A DNA stretch of 64,000 bases from Oidiodendron maius Zn (Eukaryota > Ascomycota > Leotiomycetes > Myxotrichaceae): the NCBI GenBank assembly GCA_000827325.1, contig KN832895.1:139438-203437 (forward strand). Direction: 5' to 3'. Positions 23,655 to 35,407 of this stretch are shown here, piece after piece. The notes beneath the pieces were generated by a model. It saw only the letters and a list, made by a program, of their open reading frames with translations. It did no database searches and was not told where the DNA came from. The translations under genes were made by a program, and so were the position numbers. Every line of letters begins with the position of its first letter. The stretch's first letter is position 1.

Positions 23655-24437
23655 ATGGCCACCGAAACACAGGTACTCCCCCAAGAGTTCCCAGGACCAC
23701 TAAAATCCCCCACCACTTCAAAAATCTCATTCCCCAATGCCCTGAACTGGCCACAGACCAGCCCCGAGATCCACTACCACATCAGCACACAAGAATATTC
23801 AGACCGCGATGTCGATTTCTGGGAACTTCGGGCATCGCGGCGCGCCCTTGCGAATCTCAAAACCCTACTCTACGGCACTCCTATGCTCGACCTCGTCAAA
23901 GCCCAATGCGAGCAAGGCGATGTCTACTTCAAATACCTTCTCGCAGCCTCCAAGGACCGCTGGCATGAATGCCGGACGGACATGCACGTCATCGGCGTTG
24001 GCGTGCGCGATGTCATGGACGCGCGGAAGAAAGTGCTCGCCATGAACGAGCAAGAACGCGCCCTCCGCACATTGCTCCCCGCGCACCCCGAGCACTATGC
24101 GAAACCTGTATGTGAGGGACATGAAGGCGTCATCGAGGTGATTGGCGAGCACATGATGAGCCTACGCATGGTGGTCACGGACGATGTGCCGGATTTTGTG
24201 CTTGCATATGCGGATCCGGCGTATCCTTTCAAGAAACCGACGGTGGTCAAGCTGCAGAATGGTACGACTGCGTACTATATTTTGCATGAGTTTCGGGATG
24301 TTGAAGATGGGTGTAAGCTACGTCTTCGCGTTGTGTTTCCTGCTGCTGCGCCGGAAATCATGTTCTCAGAGCATGCGGAGCATATGGCGATCGAGTTCCG
24401 CTTTGGCGTCAAGACTATTCACGCGGGCTTCTTTTAA
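23655..24437 (+). CDS. Putative PhlG-like (DAPG hydrolase family) C-C bond hydrolase
   Basis: Intact single-exon gene for a 260-residue soluble protein with no signal peptide or membrane segment. It recalls the diacetylphloroglucinol hydrolase (PhlG) family, zinc enzymes that cleave an acyl group from a phenolic ring. The C-terminal HMAIEF gives the family's His-x3-Glu (His243, Glu247), and His104 (WHECRTDMH) and Glu134 fall at about the spacing I expect for the other two ligands. The assignment is from memory of the family pattern and is tentative. If right, it could deacylate or cleave the polyketide, a useful step in a pathway whose synthase lacks a release domain. It is transcribed away from the FAD monooxygenase, 432 bases off, suggesting a shared promoter. 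Confidence 0.5.
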   Translation: MATETQVLPQEFPGPLKSPTTSKISFPNALNWPQTSPEIHYHISTQEYSDRDVDFWELRASRRALANLKTLLYGTPMLDLVKAQCEQGDVYFKYLLAASKDRWHECRTDMHVIGVGVRDVMDARKKVLAMNEQERALRTLLPAHPEHYAKPVCEGHEGVIEVIGEHMMSLRMVVTDDVPDFVLAYADPAYPFKKPTVVKLQNGTTAYYILHEFRDVEDGCKLRLRVVFPAAAPEIMFSEHAEHMAIEFRFGVKTIHAGFF

Positions 24438-25182
24438 CCACGCTTATCGGAAAGAAGTCGCGTGAAGGATTCACTAATCGCTCGCTTCAGCATGTACGTT
24501 GTTGAATCGGAGGAGGAATCCTTCACTCGTGTACTATGCATGTTGATAGCTAGTGAATTTAGTAGCTTAAAAATTGCAACAATGTTGTCAGGCCCCAGAT
24601 CTATAGGTCGCTTTAAATTAAATAAGAAGCCATCGTATGGAAAGAATTTACAGAGCTACCGCATTGTGAGGATGCCCAGATAGTCTTCAGTCTCGTCTTT
24701 ACTGCTGCTTCGTCCACTTCAAATTGTTGAACTACAACAAAGCCAAATAGCAGCTTTACAAGCATCATGCATAGAGTGACCGCGTATAGCCTTCACTTTT
24801 GCCTGAATTTGCGCCGGGAGTAAAGAGCGACACATGTGCGCAAGTTCGTCGTGCGTCTGTGTTAATGCGACACGAGTTAAGCTTACAGAATTTTGATCTG
24901 CCTTTTATTTCTCCAGGAGTATGGGGTAGCACCAAACCTGCTGTCCTGTTGGAGCAACATCTTCTGTTGTAGATGTTGCTTATGTCAATGCATCGAAGCA
25001 GTCGGAAGCGAAGCTAGAACCCCATCATGACCTCGTCAAGGCTGTTAAAGTATATAACACACTTTTCGGGCGAGAGTGCAAGCATTAGAGTCGCCTTCTG
25101 CTCCAGATTAGTTCTTGTCCCAAAGGGGAGCATGGAGAAGGGAGATTAGAACACACTTTTCGTTTCACAATTCAAAAGTTCA
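24438..25182. other. Intergenic stretch between convergent genes
   Basis: No gene supported. A perfect hairpin arm pair (GTGAAGGATTC at about 24462 and GAATCCTTCAC at about 24516) lies just after the PhlG-like stop and may sit in the 3' UTR. The remainder has stops in all frames. Confidence 0.4.
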
Positions 25183-27168
25183 TTATTGATAAAAGCCATC
25201 AACCAACCCGTCCCACCCACTGTCCATTCCAAACACGCCGTTGTTAAAAAACATGGTTAAGTCATAGGAAGCATCTCCCTCAAGCGACGAGTAATGGTCC
25301 AGCTCGGCCTTGCCAGCATCTCTATCTGCATGCCGAGATGGAGCAACAACTACACTATCGGCGTGTAGCTCACGCAGCGTCATGATATATTCCGGCTCAA
25401 GACCTTGGTAGGGCGGTGGATTCGCGAGCCAGGCTGTCAAAGTCATGCGCCCAACGGTCCGCTGGAGAATGCTGCGAGCTTCGAGAACCTCAGCATGATG
25501 GGTGAAGAACTCATTGATTCGTTTCCAACCGCCTTCACATTCCTCTGGAGCGAAGAAGTTTGGCTGAGCTAGGGCCACAAGTAGACAGATAAGGGCATCC
25601 CAGCGGAACGATGCTCGGAGGTACCATCCAAACGGCTTGATGACGGGGTTGGTAAAAGATTGACTTTCAGCATCCATGATGCGCCGCGAAAGGCCATAGA
25701 ATTCTCGCCGTTCGGACTCTCGACCAGGTGTTTGATGGGCCACGAGGGGCATGCGCTGACGAAGGCGCGCAGCCGCGATGGCGGCTCTGGCTGTCATGAG
25801 GGTGAGCGCATGCACAGGTTCAACAGGATCGCAGTAGCGAAGAAATTCTGACTCGATCTCGTTTTCGACAGAATCGATTATCTTCTCTGCTGCGTCCCAG
25901 GCAGGATTGGCTGGGCCACAGCCTTGTGCATTTGGGCTCTCTACGGCAAGAAGTGTTCTGAGCTTGATACGGACCAAGCTAAACATCATATCCGTGGCGC
26001 TAGCGCGCACGCGTGGTGCCTCCGTCATGTTGGGATGGATCTGGTCGTCATCGATATTCAATGGCAACTTCGTATCCCATGTTTTGGGGGGGCCAGTATC
26101 AGAGGTCCCCGAAATGCGGCCGGCATATGTGTCAAGGGAAACGAGATGCCAGTAGAGCCGTCGGCGCAGCTCCACGTCGAATCGGTGCAGTCCCATACCT
26201 TCGCCATCACGATGGATGCCCATTCTTTGCATAATCCGAGTGGCCATTCCCGTCCAGATCCAGAGGGAGCGAGTATCTGCTTGGCGCCGCATGACGGAGA
26301 GATACATTGCGAAGGCCAATAGGGTTGACATGTGGCTAACACTTAGCCATGAAGCATTGAACAGCGCTTGCCGAACGCAGTAATCATACCGGGAGAGGAG
26401 TAGGGATCGAGCCTGGCCGAACTCTGCCAAGCACGCATCCTCGTTCATCGAGAACACGGCTAGGAGGTAAATGGCGAAGAGAAGACACTCGTTAGCTGGC
26501 GTTGCATGCGACAAGTCCTGGCATGTTATTGCGACGAGATTCTGTGCAGATGGGGTGTGCAGAAATTTGTAGAGAGGTTCCACGTTCTGTGCATATATCT
26601 TCCAGAGCCGTGTGGCGTCCGTGGCGGATGGATGATACTCCAGAAGGCTCTCCTTAGAGCCCAGAATGCCGCTCGAGAGGGAGGCCGGGGAGAAAGCAGC
26701 AGTCGATCCGGAAGAATCAGCTGCTGCACCAAAGACCTCCTCTTCGACTATTTCCCCAAGACCATGATCCTTGGCTTCACGCCACAGGGTGCTGTTGATG
26801 TATCGCGAATTGCTCTCGTCCACGATGAGTCTGCCTGTCGATGCTGCAGTCTCTGCGGAGGCTGCATTCAACCTGTCAATGGTACTACTGTCTACGGCAG
26901 TGACCGGCCGCGATTCCGGCTGGTTCACTTTCTCTGTGATAAGACCATGCTGGGCAAGGATACGCTCGAACCTCTCAAGACGTCCGTTGGCATCTTCGGT
27001 GGCTTTACGTTTCCGCGAACCTATGGCTGTGGCATCCTCGTACACACACGTCAACTGACGCTGTTGACATGCACCACAAGTTGGACGCTCTTTGTCACAT
27101 CTAGTTTTGCGGGTGGCGCAATTGAAACATACAAAGCTTTTGGTGGAAGGCGGCAAGCCCGGTGACAC
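25183..27168 (-). CDS. Zn2Cys6 transcription factor with fungal_trans domain
   Basis: Uninterrupted 661-residue regulator. The zinc cluster is Cys14-Cys41 (C-x2-C-x6-C-x6-C-x2-C-x6-C, FNCATRKTRCDKERPTC), followed by a basic linker (GSRKRK) and a short helical stretch. The fungal_trans middle homology domain is clear: LLFAIYLLAV, ARSLLLSRYDYCVRQAL, SLWIWTGMATRIMQRMG and RRRLYWHLVSLDTYAGR. Middle-domain motifs of this type occur in many cluster and metabolic regulators. It ends the cluster side of the window, immediately before the transposon block, and could be a second pathway regulator or an unrelated neighbour. No lesion is seen. Confidence 0.88.
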   Translation of the reverse strand: MSPGLPPSTKSFVCFNCATRKTRCDKERPTCGACQQRQLTCVYEDATAIGSRKRKATEDANGRLERFERILAQHGLITEKVNQPESRPVTAVDSSTIDRLNAASAETAASTGRLIVDESNSRYINSTLWREAKDHGLGEIVEEEVFGAAADSSGSTAAFSPASLSSGILGSKESLLEYHPSATDATRLWKIYAQNVEPLYKFLHTPSAQNLVAITCQDLSHATPANECLLFAIYLLAVFSMNEDACLAEFGQARSLLLSRYDYCVRQALFNASWLSVSHMSTLLAFAMYLSVMRRQADTRSLWIWTGMATRIMQRMGIHRDGEGMGLHRFDVELRRRLYWHLVSLDTYAGRISGTSDTGPPKTWDTKLPLNIDDDQIHPNMTEAPRVRASATDMMFSLVRIKLRTLLAVESPNAQGCGPANPAWDAAEKIIDSVENEIESEFLRYCDPVEPVHALTLMTARAAIAAARLRQRMPLVAHQTPGRESERREFYGLSRRIMDAESQSFTNPVIKPFGWYLRASFRWDALICLLVALAQPNFFAPEECEGGWKRINEFFTHHAEVLEARSILQRTVGRMTLTAWLANPPPYQGLEPEYIMTLRELHADSVVVAPSRHADRDAGKAELDHYSSLEGDASYDLTMFFNNGVFGMDSGWDGLVDGFYQ

Positions 27169-27780
27169 TGCGCTGTTGGGACTTACACTGTCTCTCGGCT
27201 AGGTCGGCCGTTAGCACAAGGTGGAATTTTGGGGCTTGGAAGCAGAGGGCAATGAGTCTCACCAAGGGGAATGGGCTAATCACACGAGTTGTTCGAGGCA
27301 TGCGAGGCATATTGGAGGAGTGATGCATGCATTACCGTTAGAGTCAAGAGCGGTTTAAGTGAGAGCGTGACACCTTTAGGGGGTTGAGGGGACGTGGTCG
27401 GGTAGATGGCTAGCAAGGAGGTTAAGCGTTGGGAAAGAGTTATTAAAGCGAAGCAAGTCTTATCGGGTGGCCCGCGAAGCCGGCCAGAAATGTCGTTTCG
27501 CTACAACCACTTGACGTTGTCAACCTGGGCATGACTAAGCACGGATTTGGCTCGGAGATTAATAGGCCTACACACTCATTTTGTATTTAAACTCGGCTTC
27601 CCCTATTAGAGAGGGGCAATCGATGCTGGATAAGTTGACAGACGTTGTCAACCTGCTATCACGTGTTATTATATCAGCAAGAGTCATGTATTTAAAGCCA
27701 CCCTTCTTGTCTAGTTTTACACCTTCAATCGAGTCAATTCCCCCAAATCTCAGGTTGACAGACGTTCAGCTTATGTCAAA
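27169..27780. other. Intergenic, repeat-flavoured region before the transposon nest
   Basis: No gene. Bases about 27457-27512 resemble 40629-40682 in the same orientation (core CAGAAATGTCGTTTCGC), with C/T and G/A differences. GTTGACAGACGTTGTCAAC at about 27635 is a near-perfect palindrome, and GTTGACAGACGTT recurs at about 27754. The last 12 bases belong to a truncated transposon arm. Confidence 0.5.
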
Positions 27781-28065
27781 CTCACACCACGGCGGGCGTT
27801 ACAAACACACCACCCCCCGCTGAGGTAATCGACACACCACCCGATTATCACTACCCTTTTCGGCCAAAGGGAGTGTGATATTACTAAGATTACCTCTTTC
27901 GGATCTGGTGGTGTGTATACAACTAGCGCTTCCCTTTACGGCTATATTAAGCCTATTTACCTAAATAACTTATTACTAAATCCAGGCTCTTCTTATACCT
28001 TAATCAAATACAGCCCTCTTGAAGCTTGAATACAGCCCTCTTGAAGCTTAAATACAGCCCTGAAA

Positions 28066-29520
28066 ATGGATCCATTCAGCCAATTCGACGTTTCTGACCC
28101 CTTTTCTTAACCACTACCACTGCTACCAGTATCATAACCCCTGACCAGTGTGTCTGATGCGTTATCACTGCCACCTCTAGCTACCTACCCCTTGAAAGAA
28201 GCCCTTTTTGAGGCTATTCAGAGCTGGGCTAAGCTATAAGGATATGCCTTTGCTACAATTAGAAGCAAGCAGATTAAAGGCAAGCGTTAAAAGGTCTATT
28301 ATATATGCGATCGCCACCCCCTACCTGAGGCTAGACCTTGAATAGAGCGTGTTCAAGAGACTCAATCATATGGTTCAGGGTGCCTCTTTCAGGTGGTTGC
28401 AGTTGAAACACCTAGCCTAGGATAGGAGGTTAGATATCGCCCTGAAGCTAGGTTCAATATATATAACCACCCTTCTAGCCAAAGCCCTGCTGTCTACCCT
28501 TTGTACTGTAGGCTTCCAGTTGAAGCTCAAAATACAGCCCGAAGCCTCTTCTTAGCAGGTATGTCCAGGATTTTGATTAGGGTTATAATTAGGGTACTAA
28601 ACTAAGGGTTATTAGGTATCCACCTACAGCAAACCCTGACTTTTCTCTAAGGTTTAGTCCCTGAAACACTACTTCTACTATAGGATATATATAATCAGAA
28701 CTCCCTAGTTTATCAAGATCTACACTAGGGCTACTCTACAACTAAGGCACTAGCTAAGCACCTTAAGACTAAGGGAATTAAGCATAATATCCTAAAGGAG
28801 GAGGGGACTAATCGACTAAAGGGCCTCTTTTAGGCCTACCTTGAATCAATCTAATACCTTTAGTCTCACTACAATGTCCTCTTAATTGATGATATATACT
28901 ATACAAATCGATTTGAACTAGCCTTGATAGATATTATTGGTTAGTATTAGACCCTCCCTTAATAACTCTCTAGCTAACTAGTATTATAGGGATTGATTAT
29001 AATAACAAGAGCTTCTTTATTGCCTTTACCTTCCTCTCTAACGAAACAGAGGGCTTATATAGCTGGGCTTTAGCTTATATTAGGACCCTTTATAGGCTTA
29101 TTTACCCTATAATTGGCCTTATCCCAGAAGCAATTAGTACTGATTATAATCAAGCTTTAAGAAATACTATTTCTAAGATATTCCCGGATTCTAGTATAAT
29201 ACTATACCTCTAGTATACTAATAAGAATGTCTAGTAGTACTATAAAGCTAAGTTTACTAGTGCTAAGGACTATAATGATTTCTTTAAGGTATGGCTAGGT
29301 ATTGTTTAATCACCTAGTATCCCTGAATATCAGTCTTGACTGCTTTAGTTTGAAATCCGGTATTCTGAGACTCCTGAATATCTAGAGTGTGTCAAATATA
29401 TCAAATCGATGTAGCTAAAGCCAGGCCGAGTTGAATTACTAGTTCAGGCCTAGACTAATCAAAGCACTCACTTCAGTATTAGAGTTACTTTAAGGTAAGT
29501 ATACTGGCTTAATTTGTAGT
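28066..29520 (+). pseudogene. MULE transposase relic, N-terminal and core part
   Basis: Starting at ATG 28066 (MDPFSQFDVSDPF), conceptual translation shows a FAR1-type zinc-binding module (GYAFATIRSKQIKGKR, VYYICDR, then FNIYNHPSSQSPAVYP) and further on a transposase core (LLIDDIYYTNRFE, SFFIAFTFLSNETEG, YSWALAYIRTLYR, STDYNQALRN). TAG, TAA and TGA codons fall where Gln, Arg or Trp would be expected, so the decay is C-to-T or G-to-A. The frame is cut at 29521 by the Copia insertion and resumes after 35407. Confidence 0.75.
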
Positions 29521-29525
29521 TATAT

Positions 29526-29844
29526 TGTTGAGAGTATTTTGGTGCAGCTATTGTTGGATGTAGCACGTGACTAAAGATACTGTGTTGCATTCTTTAGAAG
29601 ATATATCATCTTCTGATATATTGTCTTCTGAAGCAATAGTATACCTATAGTGTTCCTAATAATATATCCCTCTAAGAGAGAACTAATCTCTAAAGGATAC
29701 TGTAGAGTATATATAAAGGGGTATAGTAACTGCTGTAATCTAAGTAATAACTCTAGTTAATCTGAATACCTTAGTCCTTACTCTTGCCCTGCTTCCTCTA
29801 TATTGCTCTTATTGCCTATACTTTATAGTTATAGCCTTTTAATA
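29526..29844 (+). repeat. Copia 5' LTR (319 bp)
   Basis: Begins TGTTGAGAGTATTTTGG and ends CCTTTTAATA. It is the same length as the 3' LTR. A candidate primer-binding site, GGTTATAAGCCCGGG, follows at 29845. This LTR is the less decayed of the two. Confidence 0.85.
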
Positions 29845-32800
29845 GGTTATAAGCCCGGGTTTCGCCTTAGGTTAGTAGTTGTATTGGATGTATTGATTGA
29901 TTACCTGTTGAAGTCTATAAGCCTATTATACAGATAGCAGAACAGAAGGCAATTATAGGAGCCTCTGAACTGGAATAGAGTATATAGCAGCTTGATATAT
30001 ATAGAAAGAGTCTATAAACAAGCAACTAGGTATAGTAGCTTGATATAAGCAGAAGGGACTGTAAACAAGCCAGATATAACTACTGGTTTAAACAGGATTA
30101 CAGCTAGCAACCTAAATCAATTCAACTAACTAACTATCGCAACAAGGTTATTGAAACTATAGACTACTATTCGATAGTCTGAAAATTCCACTCCTTTCTT
30201 TATTATAAATACCTTAGCTGATTTCAATACCAGGAACCTGGAAGTATAGATTTTGATCTAGAGTATCTTATCCAGAAACAACTAGTATCTGTCCTTAGCT
30301 ACCTGAACTAGAGGAGCTAGTTCCAGCTATTCAATCTATATATTATTAGATAAGAGCTTAACTTTATTCTTAACTAGACTAAGAGTAACTATATATAGAT
30401 TAGACAATTTATACCTACCTCTATACTATCTATATTAGATCTAATTAATGACCTTATAGAAGGTATTAATAGCCTAAAAATCAAGATAAAGATACTATAA
30501 TAGAATATAGAAAGGAGAGAGAAGTACTAAACTAGTTTAGCTAAGGTCCTCTACCTAATTATAATCTATATTAGTCTACTAGATTAAGCCTTTATTAAAC
30601 CCCTTTTAGATACTAAAGATAAATAGAATATATTATATACTAAGTATAGTATAACTAAACTACAAGAATAGTATAAAGACTTAAAGAAGATTATATATTT
30701 TATACTAGCTAAAGGGAAACTAATTAAGGATACTTAGATTAAGCTTATAGAGCTAGAAGGGAGGGTTATTATAGCTAACCCTATACTAGTATTAGTATAT
30801 ACTAAAAACACTCTATTTGAATTCTTTCTTTAGAGACTTCTAGATAACTACTTGGTTACCTGTATAGCCTTAGATATCTAGAATAGATTAGATATAACCA
30901 AAAAACTCTGGATTCTCTAGAAGCATAAATTATAGATAAAGGATACTACTTCTAGCAAGGTATTTATAGCTAAAGATAACCAGAGATATTAATAATAGAG
31001 AGATCAGGACTCTAGTACTAACTTTGATTATTTAAAGAAAACAGCTAGATAATACTCTAAACAATCAGTTCTCTACTATCTATATAGTAATAAGTATTTT
31101 GTCTAGAACTATAGCTTTAAGGAAGAAGTACTTAAATTTGTCTAGAAACTTAAAGCTAAAAGCTAGACTATTAGAGATAAGAGCTATAGGAAATAGAGAG
31201 CCTTTTTAAAACTAAAGAAAAGGAGTTCTAAACCTAAACTCTAAAGGGGATATATTATAAATAATATTTAGGACTCCTTATCTACTTTAGATAATAATAA
31301 TAAGCCTTTATCTACTAAACTAGATAGTACTAAAGAATTAGAAGATAATACTAAAGTAGCTACTATTTCAAAAGAAGCAATCAGTAAGATCTAGCTATTC
31401 TAATAGGCTTTAGATACTAGTACCTTTTTATATATAACTAACTAAACCTAACTTTTTAGAAGGCTACTAATTTCTATTCACTAGTATACTATTAAAGTTA
31501 GAAAAGGGAAGTTATATTTAAAATATAAAGGGATAGTCAAGATATATATTAGTTCTAGTAGATCTATACTTTTATCTAATATACTTTATATTCCTTATCT
31601 TAATATTAATCTTATATTATCTTAGAAAATCTACTTCTAGAAGGGTATTCTTGGTTTATTTAATAATAAGATAATATATTTCAAGAAAGATAATAAGATA
31701 CTTATTTAAGCAGATATATCTAGTAGTATATATATTATCTTATAGATTAGGAAAGGGCTTAATAAGAGGGCCTTCTTTACTTAAAGTGATTTAATCTAGC
31801 TACTAGAGGAAATTACTCTAACTTATACTCTATCTTATTCAACCCTACTAGTAAAGGAAACTAATAGTAAGCTAGTATATAATTACTAAGGGTATAAGGT
31901 TAATAATAAATCTGATACTCTTAGCTTATTAGATACTAGTCTATAGCCCAAGAAGGAATCTAAGAAGGAAATCTAGAAGTAATATAAACTAATATATTGA
32001 TAGTTTGGCTACTATAGCCCTGAAAAGCTAAGGAAACTATATAAAGTTAGTAATATCTATAAAATCATGATCTCTAGATATATCTAGAGGAGCCTATATA
32101 AAGTATATAAACTAGCCAAGCTATAGAACTAGATTAGTAAGTAGCTAAACCTCTAGAAAGATTAGATACTTAAGCTTATTTCTATTAATATATATAGCCT
32201 ACTTCTAAAAACACTAAGGGAAAACTCCTACTTTAGAATATTAGTTGAGAATACTACTTATAAAGAATAGATTATTCTAGTTAAGACAAAGGATAAGCTT
32301 ATCCTAAAATTATACTATTAGAAAATAAGGGTAGAGCAAGAAACCTAGATAAGACTAATTAGAGTTAGAGTTAATAATACTACTAAGCTTAAATTACTTC
32401 TAGAAGATTAGATAAAGATAGAGGGGGTAGTCTACTAGCTAATAGCTCCTTACTAGTATAATTAAAACAGACTAGTAGAGAGAGCTATCTAGACTACTAA
32501 AGGGGATATATAAGCTATACTAATTGATACTAAGCTATTAATCAAGTTCTAGGATAAGGTAGTAGAAGTATATATATATATCTAGAATAGACTATCTAGA
32601 GGGATTAGATTATCTACTCTAGACTATATCTTTTTACTAGAAGAGGCTTATATAGATATAAAGAACCAGAAAGCTGATTATATCTATATATTTGGTACTA
32701 AATACTATATATATATTAACCTGAAATCACTATCTAAGAGTAGTAGGGTAGATAAGCTTATACTTAAAAGATAGATATATATATTTATAGAATATTCTAA

Positions 32801-35083
32801 GACTATAGCTAAATAGTTTAAGGTATATATACTAGACCTAGGATATACTATACAATTAGTAATAGTAGACTAGAACAAGTTAGTCTAAGAGGGAACTATA
32901 GACCTAAGGATTTATAGCCTGAATCTATAGAGGACTCTAAATAAACTACTCTTATAGAACCTAGCTAGATAACTAAAGAGGCTAGTAGATAAGGAGGAAC
33001 TAGTCCTAATAGTAACTCCTCTACTATCTAAAAGATTAAATAACTTCAATATAATTATTCTAGTACTAGTTAAGGTAATATCCTCTAAGTTTACTATTAA
33101 GTCTAGTAAACCAGCTACTCTATAAAATACCTTATTAGAATAGAGTATACTAGATACTACTTTATTACTAGATATTATACTAGATACTATCTTAACTAAA
33201 GATAACTACTCTAGATATACTAATATACTTTATATCTAGCTAAGTAATCTTATTAAGCTAGATTACTATAATATATAGAAGCAGAAGTCTAACCCTAATA
33301 ATATACTAGAGGAAAGGTAAGCTAAGATTATTAAAGCTATACTTATAATAGCTTAAAATATAGATATTAGTCTAAAGGAAGTTGTACTACTAAGCTTAAT
33401 AGGAGTAGAGACAATTCTAATTCCTTAGTTATATAGTAATATAATAGACTATCTATAATATAGATTATAATAGCAGATAGCTATCTAATAAGAGATTATA
33501 TTACTAGAGGCAAACAATATCTGGAAGTAAGAAATATACCCTAATAGGGCTAACCTTATCTCTACTAAATAGATCTTTATAATCAAGCTAAATATAGATA
33601 GTTTAATTGAATAGTTTAAAGCAAGGCTTATAGTAAAAGGATTCTTATAGATATAGAGAGAGGATTATAATAAAACCTTTACTCTAATAGTATAGATAGA
33701 TATACTATAAGCATTTATAGCAATTATAGCTACTAAGGACTTAAAATACTATCAATTTGATATTAAAAATATATTTATTAAGTTAAAGCTATAGAAAGTA
33801 ATCTATCTTACTCTACTAAAGGAAATAAAAGTTAGGTCTAGATATATATTATAGGCTATATAGAGCCTTTATAGATTAAAGCAATCTACCTAAGACTAGA
33901 ACCTCTTAGTAAGGGACTTCTTACTTGAGATTAGCTTTATCTAGAGTCTAGTAGACCTATATCTCTATACCTATACTAAGTGTAGTATAATCCTACTCTT
34001 ATATATTGATAATATTATAGCTATAGCTAGAAAGATATCAAATATCAACTGGTTTTACTCTAAGCTTTCTACCTGATTTAATACTAAGGATCTAGAAGGG
34101 ATTTCTAAAATTCTTAGTATTTAGATTATAAGAAATCAGAAGATAAGAGAGCTATTTATTGACTAGGAATACTACCTCTAGACTATCCTAGACTGCCTTG
34201 GGTTTAGAGAAGCCCTTTATAAGACAAAATAGATACTATTAAATAGATATAATAAAATCTACCTAGCTTTAGAGTAGGATACTATAATAAACAAGACTAA
34301 GTACTAGTAGATAATAGAAAGTATAATATATAGGATAGTCTTTATATACCCTAATATTATATTTAGTATAGGGAGACTAAGCTAATACTTAAAAGGTCTA
34401 ATAGAGTACTATAGTAATAGTCTAAAAGAACTCCTTAGATATATCAGATATATAATTGACTAGAAAATCCAATATAGTCTAATAAAACAATCTAAGCTTG
34501 TTATATATATAATAGATATACTAGATAAGAACCTTATAGTCTACTTAGATACTAACTAAATAGAAGACAAGTCTGACTATAAGAGTATATCTGGATATAT
34601 TGCAATACTTTATAGAGGTCTAATATTCTAGGTAAGTTGAAAGTAAAAGTCAGTAGCTATATTAAGTACTAAATCTAAGTATATTATAATATCATTATAT
34701 ATAAAGCAAGCAGTATAGCTAGGATAAGTAATTAGAGATATAGGATATCTAGAATATATTAGGAAAGATCCTAATAACGTTTAAGTTAGAGGGGATAACT
34801 AGAGAGCTCTAGTACTAGTAAAGAACCCTTACTTATATAAACAATTAAAGTATATTAATATCTAATATTACTATATCTAGGATCTTGAAGAGAGGAAGAA
34901 GATTATAGTCTTATATATATCTACTACTGAAATAATTATAGATAGAATAACTAAGCTACTTGACTGAAATATATTCCTCTGTTTCAAGGAATTAATAGAG
35001 CTAATAACTAGTAGGAGTAGGAGCAAGCAGGAGTACTACTAATAGCAAGAACTTAATTATATCCTATAAGGACTAAGTAAGAG

Positions 35084-35402
35084 TATTAAGAGTATTTTAG
35101 TATAGCTATTATTAGATATAGTATATAACTAAAGATACTATATTATATTCTTTAGAAGATATATTATCTTCTAATATATTATCTTCTAAAGTAATAGTAT
35201 ACCTATAGTGTTTCTAATAATATATCCCTTTAAGAGAGAACTAATCTCTAAAGGATACTATAGAGTATATATAAAGGGGTATAATAACCGCTATAATCTA
35301 AGTGATAACTCTAGTCAATCTAAATTCCTTAGTCCTTACTCTTGCTCTGCTTCCCCTATATTGCTCTTATTACCTATACTTTGTAGTTGTAGCCTTTTAA
35401 TA
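35084..35402 (+). repeat. Copia 3' LTR (319 bp)
   Basis: Begins TATTAAGAGTATTTTAG and ends CCTTTTAATA. It differs from the 5' LTR almost only by G-to-A and C-to-T changes (TGTTGAG to TATTAAG, GGATGTAGCACGTGAC to AGATATAGTATATAAC). Confidence 0.85.
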
Positions 35403-35407
35403 TATAT

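Larger units (their letters stand above)
29526..35402 (+). mobile_element. Ty1/Copia LTR retrotransposon, RIP-decayed, inserted in the MULE
   Basis: Complete 5,877-bp element flanked by the duplication TATAT (29521-29525 and 35403-35407). The internal region (29845-35083) is AT-rich with hundreds of TAG/TAA codons, yet keeps Copia order: integrase-like then reverse transcriptase. The RT active site near 33998 reads LLYIDNIIA, matching LLYVDDIII with a decayed last Asp. An RNase H-like SKYIIIS stretch lies near 34675. Nothing is translatable. The element interrupts the MULE transposase frame. Confidence 0.88.

Noticed and set aside
10968-24605. TGTCAGGCCCCAG present in the PKS promoter (about 10967) and near 24589
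   Set aside because: A 13-base match is expected by chance several times in 64 kb; only weak extension similarity.
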